Positions 6,379-11,044 of a stretch of 11,044 nt of DNA are shown here, one piece after another. Each line of letters starts with the position of its first letter. Positions within the stretch are counted from its first letter, which is position 1. The position numbers and the translations under genes were made by a program. Source of the DNA: CAYWHE01 sp964458125. GTDB taxonomy: Bacteria > Bacteroidota > Bacteroidia > AKYH767-A > OLB10. The stretch is taken from the NCBI GenBank assembly GCA_964458125.1, contig CAYWHE010000138.1, forward strand, positions 1-11,044, given 5' to 3'. The notes below the pieces were generated by a model, which had not been told where the DNA came from, ran no database searches, and saw only the letters and a list, made by a program, of their open reading frames with translations.

Positions 6379-7184
6379 GCGACAGGCTGCGCTTTTACCT
6401 GTTTTTCAACCGGTTCCGATTTTCCATTTTCCAGAAACTGGAAAAAAGTATCGCTGCGTAATCCGATACGCAGGGACTCCAGAGCAATAATTTCATTCGG
6501 TGCAATATTTCCGAGGTTTACATTGCAGCCGAAATGCTTGATAAAATAAGCCTGTTGCGATTTCTGTGGTGCTTCCCAGATAATGTTATCCGGGTCGACT
6601 CTGGAACTTATTTTATTTATCAACATCACATGGGCCTTGCCATTCGGGCGGTAAATTCCGACTGTTCCGCTTTCCCGTGCTTCGGCAATCACTTTCCAGG
6701 CTCCCGCTTCCAGTTCCATTAACATCATTTCAATCCAGTGATTGGGCCTGATGATAATTCCTTCCTCCTTCGAACCCACTTCTGAAATGACGGTCACTTC
6801 TTTAGCCAGTTTCCGGATATAATTGCATTTTTCCTGGTGAGGGATGCTGATCGATCCGTCAGAAACTTCCGCATGGGTAAGTTTAAACTTATTTAATAAA
6901 CGCAGGTAATCATCAAACTGCCCCCTGATGATAAAAGCCTCCAAAAGAGTACCTCCCAGGTAAACGGGGATTTTTACCTCCCTGAATACGGCTAATTTTC
7001 TTTCCAGGTTCGGAGTAATCATGGCGCTGCCAAACCCTAACTTCACCAGGTCAATCATTTCGCTTCCGATTTCAACGAGGTCCTCGGATTCCCTGATGCT
7101 TAGACCCTTGTCCATAACCATGGTCAAACCTGTGGACCTTTTCCCATGGGTTCGTTTGGGAATTTTTTTAATAGGAAAATTCAT
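6375..7184 (-). CDS. comA: ComA-like (2R)-phospho-3-sulfolactate synthase
   Basis: A homologue of ComA, which adds sulfite to phosphoenolpyruvate to make (2R)-phosphosulfolactate, the first step of coenzyme M synthesis in methanogens; bacterial relatives make sulfolactate. The 269-residue protein is a TIM-barrel type with conserved blocks along its length: LTMVMDKGL (20-28), VKLGFG (47-52, K48), YLGGTL (75-80), AEVSDG (105-110), ISEVGSK (133-139), LEAGAWKVIAEARESG (158-173), EAPQKSQQ (204-211), NVNLGNI (221-227) and GLRSDT (241-246). Residues after about 250 form a non-conserved polar tail. The start ATG shares one base with the TPR gene stop (TAATG), and its stop overlaps the rhodanese start by 4 bp. 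No comB, comC or sulfopyruvate decarboxylase is in the window, so family membership is clear but the product made in vivo is uncertain. Confidence 0.88.
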   Translation of the reverse strand: MNFPIKKIPKRTHGKRSTGLTMVMDKGLSIRESEDLVEIGSEMIDLVKLGFGSAMITPNLERKLAVFREVKIPVYLGGTLLEAFIIRGQFDDYLRLLNKFKLTHAEVSDGSISIPHQEKCNYIRKLAKEVTVISEVGSKEEGIIIRPNHWIEMMLMELEAGAWKVIAEARESGTVGIYRPNGKAHVMLINKISSRVDPDNIIWEAPQKSQQAYFIKHFGCNVNLGNIAPNEIIALESLRIGLRSDTFFQFLENGKSEPVEKQVKAQPVA

Positions 7185-8599
7185 TATTTCTTCCGTTTCA
7201 ATTCAATTAACTGTAAAATTTCCGGATTGCTCTCCAGTGTCGGGTTTAATTCGAAAAGCAAAGGAAAAGATTCATAGTCCTTTTCAAGGGCCTTTTCCAT
7301 CTGAACCAGGGCTTCTTTTATTTCACCATTCTGGTACAGGTAACTGACCAGCCGAAGGTACATTTCGATATTATCAGGATGATTTTTAACACCCACCGCA
7401 ATCAGTTCGATGGCTTCTTCCGTACGGACGCTGTCTACCAGGAAATCGGCATAAGTAAACCAAATTTCAGGATTTTCAGGAGTGAATTCCATAACCCGGA
7501 TGTAGCATTTTTCAGCTTCCTCCAGGTTATTGAGTTCAAATTCGCAATCCCCAAGTGTAAACCAGTATTCACCGTTATTGGTATCGTATTCCAGTGCTTT
7601 TTTCAAATAATGAATCGCTTCAAACCATTTTTGCTGTGATTCAAGCGTGGTGGCAATGCCATACCAGGCCTGGGCCATTTCACCATTGACCTTCACCGCT
7701 TTTTTATAATAACCCCTGGCTTCCTCCGGGAGATCCATGTTTTCATAACATTCTCCGATGTTGTAAAACAAAACAGCATCCGGTGTACTGTAATTCAGGG
7801 TGGCCTTATAGCTTTGTATAGCTTCCTCGAAACGGTCCAGCATGGCCAGTGCATTTCCTTGTTCCACCAGTGCAGGAACATAATCTTCCTGGATGATCAG
7901 GGCATAATCAAATGCTTCCAGCGCATGCTCGAATAACCCCAGCCGCGCATAAATGTCGCCCAGGTTAAACCAGGCCAGGTAAGAATATGGTTTGCGGTCA
8001 ATCAGCTGTTTAAAAAACTGAATGCCGTCTTCCATCATTCCGGCAAAACCATAAGAAATGGAAAGTTCTTCATAGGCCAGTTCAAAATCCGGATTCTCCA
8101 GGATACACTTTTTCAGGTATTTGACGGCTCCGGTGTAATCAAGACGATTCTGGCAGACCAGGGCAATATTGAAATACAATTCATCACGGATATCGGAATA
8201 CGAAAGCGCTTCCTGGTAATTGGCGATGGCTTTGTCAAATTCCTGGAGATTATTGTATATATTGCCGCGGATAATAAAAATATCCGGATCAAAAGGCTGG
8301 ATCTTTTCAACTCTTTCCAGCGTATGCAGAGCTTCGTGTTCCTTTCCGCAAATGGTATATAAATGAGCTTGTTTCAGTAAAATGTTAACCGACCTCGGAT
8401 GAAGGGTAATGGCATGATTAATAACTTCCAGTGCGCGGGTTTTATCATTCTGATCAATATAATAATCAATAATTTTTAAAAGGGCATCCACATCGAAAAA
8501 ATAATGATCCCTGTTCTGGAGCATCTCTTCAAATCGCCTGACGGAATGTTTAAGTGTTTCATTTTGCTCTTCAGTGTTTTCGAATTCCTCTTCTTCCAT
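7184..8599 (-). CDS. Cytoplasmic TPR-repeat protein
   Basis: A 471-residue protein made almost entirely of about 12 tandem 34-residue tetratricopeptide repeats from roughly residue 37 to 447, with typical W/Y-x-x-LG-x-x-Y and A-x-x-x-Y/F-x-x-AL patterns, for example FNLGDIYARLGLFEHALEAF near 211-230. The first 20 residues are very acidic (MEEEEFENTEEQ). There is no signal peptide or transmembrane helix, so it should be a cytoplasmic scaffold or adaptor. It is the first gene of the cluster, starts at ATG 8597-8599 about 30 nt below a perfect -7 box, and overlaps the ComA-like gene by one base (TAATG). Its partner cannot be named from sequence; the tight coupling suggests a link to the ComA-like enzyme or to the downstream genes. 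Confidence 0.9.
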   Translation of the reverse strand: MEEEEFENTEEQNETLKHSVRRFEEMLQNRDHYFFDVDALLKIIDYYIDQNDKTRALEVINHAITLHPRSVNILLKQAHLYTICGKEHEALHTLERVEKIQPFDPDIFIIRGNIYNNLQEFDKAIANYQEALSYSDIRDELYFNIALVCQNRLDYTGAVKYLKKCILENPDFELAYEELSISYGFAGMMEDGIQFFKQLIDRKPYSYLAWFNLGDIYARLGLFEHALEAFDYALIIQEDYVPALVEQGNALAMLDRFEEAIQSYKATLNYSTPDAVLFYNIGECYENMDLPEEARGYYKKAVKVNGEMAQAWYGIATTLESQQKWFEAIHYLKKALEYDTNNGEYWFTLGDCEFELNNLEEAEKCYIRVMEFTPENPEIWFTYADFLVDSVRTEEAIELIAVGVKNHPDNIEMYLRLVSYLYQNGEIKEALVQMEKALEKDYESFPLLFELNPTLESNPEILQLIELKRKK

Positions 8600-8628
8600 A
8601 TCGCTTCAATACAAATTAGGTATGATTA

Positions 8629-8636
8629 CAAATGTA
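8629..8636 (-). promoter_or_regulatory. -7 promoter box for the TPR-comA-rhodanese-DedA-aroE cluster
   Basis: The minus strand reads TACATTTG, an exact match to TAnnTTTG, preceded by a run of T and followed by a leader of about 25 nt to the TPR ATG. No TTG stands at the -33 position. It is the only good promoter candidate upstream of the five-gene cluster. Confidence 0.45.
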
Positions 8637-8727
8637 AAAAAAAAGACCGAAGTTCCCTATCATTGTTTAAACTTCTTTTCTACTGTTTTAGGAATGAATT
8701 ACTTATAAAATTAATTAACAACTCATC

Positions 8728-8761
8728 CAGGGATTGCAATAATTTTTTCCCTGTTTTTTTT
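8728..8761 (+). terminator. Plus-strand intrinsic-terminator-like hairpin with T8 tract
   Basis: A 6-bp perfect stem, CAGGGA (8728-8733) and TCCCTG (8748-8753), with a 14-nt loop, is followed directly by eight T residues (8754-8761) on the plus strand. The geometry fits a Rho-independent terminator for rightward transcription. No plus-strand gene lies upstream within this intergenic region; the minus strand has no U-tract after the stem. Confidence 0.4.
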
Positions 8762-8937
8762 AAACCAGGTTTTGCCGGCCGGTTATAATCCTCAGCTGCC
8801 GGTTGGCGAGATCAAATACCCGTCATATCCTTAACCATTCAATCCTTGCAACACACCCCGGATAATTCCTGTTTTCAGGCAGGCTATCATTGGGTTGAAA
8901 GGCCTGCAGGAATGAAACCTGGGATCAAAGTCCAACA

Positions 8938-11043
8938 CTATTTTTTAAGAAGCCGGTAAATGGATTCCTGAATGTCTGTCCTAATATTCATGTTGGCTAA
9001 CCTGTTATTGGATGCTGAAGGATAAACGCGATTAGAGAGAAAGATAAAAACCAGGCTGTTGTCCGGATCGGCCCAGGCGCATGTTCCTGTAAATCCAGTG
9101 TGTCCGAAGGAAGTTAAGGGAGCACTGTGGGCAGTCGGGCCGTTTTTATACGGATCATATTCCGGCTTGTCAAAAATAAGTCCCCTCCTGTTTGCATTCA
9201 ATGGATACTGCCGCCTGGTAAATAAATCTATGGTTTCTTTTTTAAGAAATCGCTGATCACCATAGGTTCCGCCATTCAACAGGAGTTGCATCACGATGGC
9301 CAGGCTGGCCGCATTTGAAAAAACCCCTGCATGGCCCGCAACACCACCCATCATGGCCGCAGCCGGATCATGCACATCGCCCCATAAAAGCTGATGGCGG
9401 AAAACCGTATCCAGTTCGGTCGGAATAATTTCGGATTTACTGAATTTAAGAAGCGGCCGAAAGGTGAGTCTTTGAAGTCCTAAGGGCTGATAAAAATTTT
9501 GGTAAACGTATTCATCCAGGCCGGTATGTGTAAGCTTTTCAATAATTTTTTGAAGGATGATCAGGTCCAGGTCTGAATAAAGGTATGTGCCCCGTTCCTT
9601 TAAATTACTTTCGATAATGGTTTTCCATATTTTTTCAGGATAATCATTTTTAATGTACATGCTGTCCGCTACCCGGATCGAATAGTTGATATCCGGTTCA
9701 GGATGATAGATATCGTAAACGGGTTTTCCGTTTTTAAGCGTGGTTTCATAAAATGGAATCCAGGCCTGCATACCGCCCTGGTGAGCCAATAATTCACGGA
9801 TGGTCAGGTCCTTTTTATCGGTTTTTTTCAGCTCCGGAAGGTATCGGCTTGCTTTCTTATCCGGATCCAGCATGTCTTTTTCAACAAGCATCATGGCTGC
9901 AAGCGCTGTGGCGGCAATCTTGGTTACGGATGCAATGTCATAAAGATCCGTGTTGGCAACCCGGTTCAGGCTGTCATAGGTGTGAAACCCAAATGATTTT
10001 TCATAAATAACTTTTCCATGACTGGCAATCAGTACCTGGCAGCCGGGATAAGCGCCCGACCGGATCCCTGATACAGCAAGGCTGTCAATCCGGTTCAATT
10101 GTTCAAAACTCAGGCCGGCTTCCTGGGGAAGGGTAAACTTTAGTCTTGACGGTTTATGTGGATATTCCAGCCCATCACCCCTGTTGAAATACTGGGATGG
10201 CGTCACCGGAAGTTTCCCCGAAGGATCGATTCCGCCAAACAACACCTGTGCTGCCTGCACCTGCGGCAGGTAGGTGTCTTCATAACTCAGCAGCAGGGCT
10301 TCACAACGTTCGGCATCATTAATTTTACCCAGGACATAGGCATTGCCGAAAACAACCAGAATAACCTTGCTTTTTTCATTCAGTAACCTGATGATAGCTG
10401 ACATCTGTGGAGTGATGTTGAAATTGCGCGTTGCATTCGTGCTCGTGTTGTGTATGCTCACAATAACCTGGCTAAATCCTCTCAGTTTCACGGCCATCTC
10501 CTTCAGGGTTTTTTCATCCGCATCTTTACTCATCTGAAAAACCGAAACAGGTGCATAGGCACTCAGCGTTTGCTGGAAAGTATTGTTCAGGCTGTCGTTG
10601 ATGACCAGGGAGGCTCGTTTTTGTCCGGATGGATTTTGAAGGGGAAGGACGCTGTTTTTATTCACCAGCAAGGTATGTGAACCTTCATAAAGCCGGAAAT
10701 TCAGCCAGGACGCCTCCTCGTTATTAAGTTCGGCGTACAGGTGCTCGGTCTCTAAAGGCTTCCATTGGTTCAGTCCGGTCCAGTGTTTGACCTGCAGGAT
10801 TTTTTTTATGCGGTTATTGAAAACGGAGGTATCCAGTTCACAATTTTGAATGGCCAGGTGAATCAGGTAAGCCGCCAGGGGGACATTTTCCGTATTCAGT
10901 AAAACATCATTTCCGGCCTGCAAGGCCCGGATTTCAAGCTGACCAGGATTTTGATAGGCACTGACTCCTTTCATATTCAATGCATCTGTAAAAACCAGCC
11001 CCTTATAACCAAGATTCCGTTGCAGCAATCCGGTGACGATTTT
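8938..11043 (-). CDS. GH3 glycosidase / serine beta-lactamase-like fusion (5' partial)
   Basis: The last 701 codons of a two-domain protein whose N-terminus lies beyond the right edge; the frame is open to 11043 and the stop is TAG 8938-8940. The visible GH3 part begins KIVTGLLQRNLGYKG and contains FTDALNMKG, where the Asp (codon 10984-10986) is the catalytic nucleophile of NagZ-type beta-N-acetylglucosaminidases. The GH3 C-terminal domain extends to about residue 290 of the fragment. From about 305 onward is a class C beta-lactamase / penicillin-binding-like domain with SVTK (S367, K370), YSD (Y484-D486, in place of YxN) and HTG (643-645, in place of KTG). The full protein is probably exported and acts on peptidoglycan in the periplasm, but the signal peptide and GH3 His/Asp dyad are outside the window. 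This domain pairing is recurrent in Bacteroidota. No clear terminator follows. Confidence 0.9.
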   Translation of the reverse strand, partial: KIVTGLLQRNLGYKGLVFTDALNMKGVSAYQNPGQLEIRALQAGNDVLLNTENVPLAAYLIHLAIQNCELDTSVFNNRIKKILQVKHWTGLNQWKPLETEHLYAELNNEEASWLNFRLYEGSHTLLVNKNSVLPLQNPSGQKRASLVINDSLNNTFQQTLSAYAPVSVFQMSKDADEKTLKEMAVKLRGFSQVIVSIHNTSTNATRNFNITPQMSAIIRLLNEKSKVILVVFGNAYVLGKINDAERCEALLLSYEDTYLPQVQAAQVLFGGIDPSGKLPVTPSQYFNRGDGLEYPHKPSRLKFTLPQEAGLSFEQLNRIDSLAVSGIRSGAYPGCQVLIASHGKVIYEKSFGFHTYDSLNRVANTDLYDIASVTKIAATALAAMMLVEKDMLDPDKKASRYLPELKKTDKKDLTIRELLAHQGGMQAWIPFYETTLKNGKPVYDIYHPEPDINYSIRVADSMYIKNDYPEKIWKTIIESNLKERGTYLYSDLDLIILQKIIEKLTHTGLDEYVYQNFYQPLGLQRLTFRPLLKFSKSEIIPTELDTVFRHQLLWGDVHDPAAAMMGGVAGHAGVFSNAASLAIVMQLLLNGGTYGDQRFLKKETIDLFTRRQYPLNANRRGLIFDKPEYDPYKNGPTAHSAPLTSFGHTGFTGTCAWADPDNSLVFIFLSNRVYPSASNNRLANMNIRTDIQESIYRLLKK

Positions 11044-11044
11044 T

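Larger units (their letters stand above)
8600..8937. other. Intergenic stretch between the GH3 fusion and the TPR gene
   Basis: 338 bp with no convincing gene on either strand. The left half is AT-rich and holds the likely TPR-gene promoter and a plus-strand terminator-like hairpin. The right half is more GC-balanced and holds short palindromes (GCCGGC near 8774, CCTGCAGG at 8903-8910) and a 6-bp stem GCAGGC/GCCTGC (8879-8884, 8902-8907). None of these is followed by a U-tract on the minus strand, so no clear terminator for the GH3 fusion gene was identified. Confidence 0.6.

Noticed and set aside
8504..8788. 94-codon plus-strand open frame from the TPR gene start into the intergenic region
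   Set aside because: Its first third is antisense to TPR codons, its composition is AT-driven (rich in Phe, Leu, Lys), and the terminator-like hairpin lies inside it.
8774..8806. CCGG-rich short repeats (two GCCGGTT copies and a GCCGGC palindrome)
   Set aside because: Too short and imperfect to call an operator, repeat element or terminator; no U-tract on either strand.
8879..8907. GCAGGC/GCCTGC stem as a terminator for the GH3 fusion
   Set aside because: Only 6 bp with a 17-nt loop and not followed by U residues on the minus strand.
1..11044. Mobile elements, CRISPR arrays, tRNA or rRNA genes, or a defence island
   Set aside because: No transposase or integrase motifs, no regularly spaced repeats, no cloverleaf or rRNA-like sequence, and all recognised genes are core metabolism or envelope functions.

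Overview
The window looks like a chromosomal segment of a Bacteroidota bacterium. The evidence is a TamA/BamA-like outer-membrane assembly protein made as a lipoprotein (TamL type), a fusion of a glycoside hydrolase family 3 domain with a serine beta-lactamase-like domain, matches to the Bacteroidota -7 promoter box (TAnnTTTG), AT-rich leaders without clear Shine-Dalgarno sequences, and genes packed mostly on one strand. I saw no mobile element, CRISPR array, tRNA or rRNA.

Layout, left to right. Positions 2-322 (+) hold the C-terminal end of a protein of a Bacteroidota family often labelled 'asparagine synthetase B'. It converges on a PhnP-like metallo-beta-lactamase phosphodiesterase (330-1091, -). 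Upstream of that on the same strand is tamL (1161-3497, -). tamL is divergent from a SpoU-family 2'-O-ribose RNA methyltransferase (3575-4363, +). A 34-residue single-pass membrane protein (4360-4464, -) overlaps the end of the methyltransferase gene tail to tail.

Next is a compact five-gene minus-strand cluster that reads from 8599 down to 4614: a cytoplasmic TPR-repeat protein, a ComA-like phosphosulfolactate synthase, a single-domain rhodanese, a DedA-family membrane protein and AroE (shikimate dehydrogenase). Three of its four junctions are overlapping stop/start codons. The fourth, between rhodanese and DedA, is a short gap carrying a perfect inverted repeat. A gene-poor stretch of about 340 bp (8600-8937) holds the likely promoter of this cluster and an orphan terminator-like hairpin pointing the other way. 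The right end (8938-11043, -) is the C-terminal 701 codons of the GH3/beta-lactamase-like fusion, whose N-terminus lies outside the window.

Functional reading. Several products act at the cell envelope: TamL in outer-membrane protein assembly, the GH3 fusion probably in peptidoglycan turnover, and DedA probably in lipid-carrier recycling. The least ordinary gene is the ComA homologue, the first enzyme of the phosphoenolpyruvate branch of coenzyme M synthesis. Here it is coupled to a TPR protein and a rhodanese with no other coenzyme M gene in view. For three genes (MBL, SpoU methyltransferase, small membrane protein) the -7 box lies downstream of the most upstream possible start codon, which argues for shorter proteins; two of these use TTG or GTG starts. 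I see no convincing new defence or mobile system.
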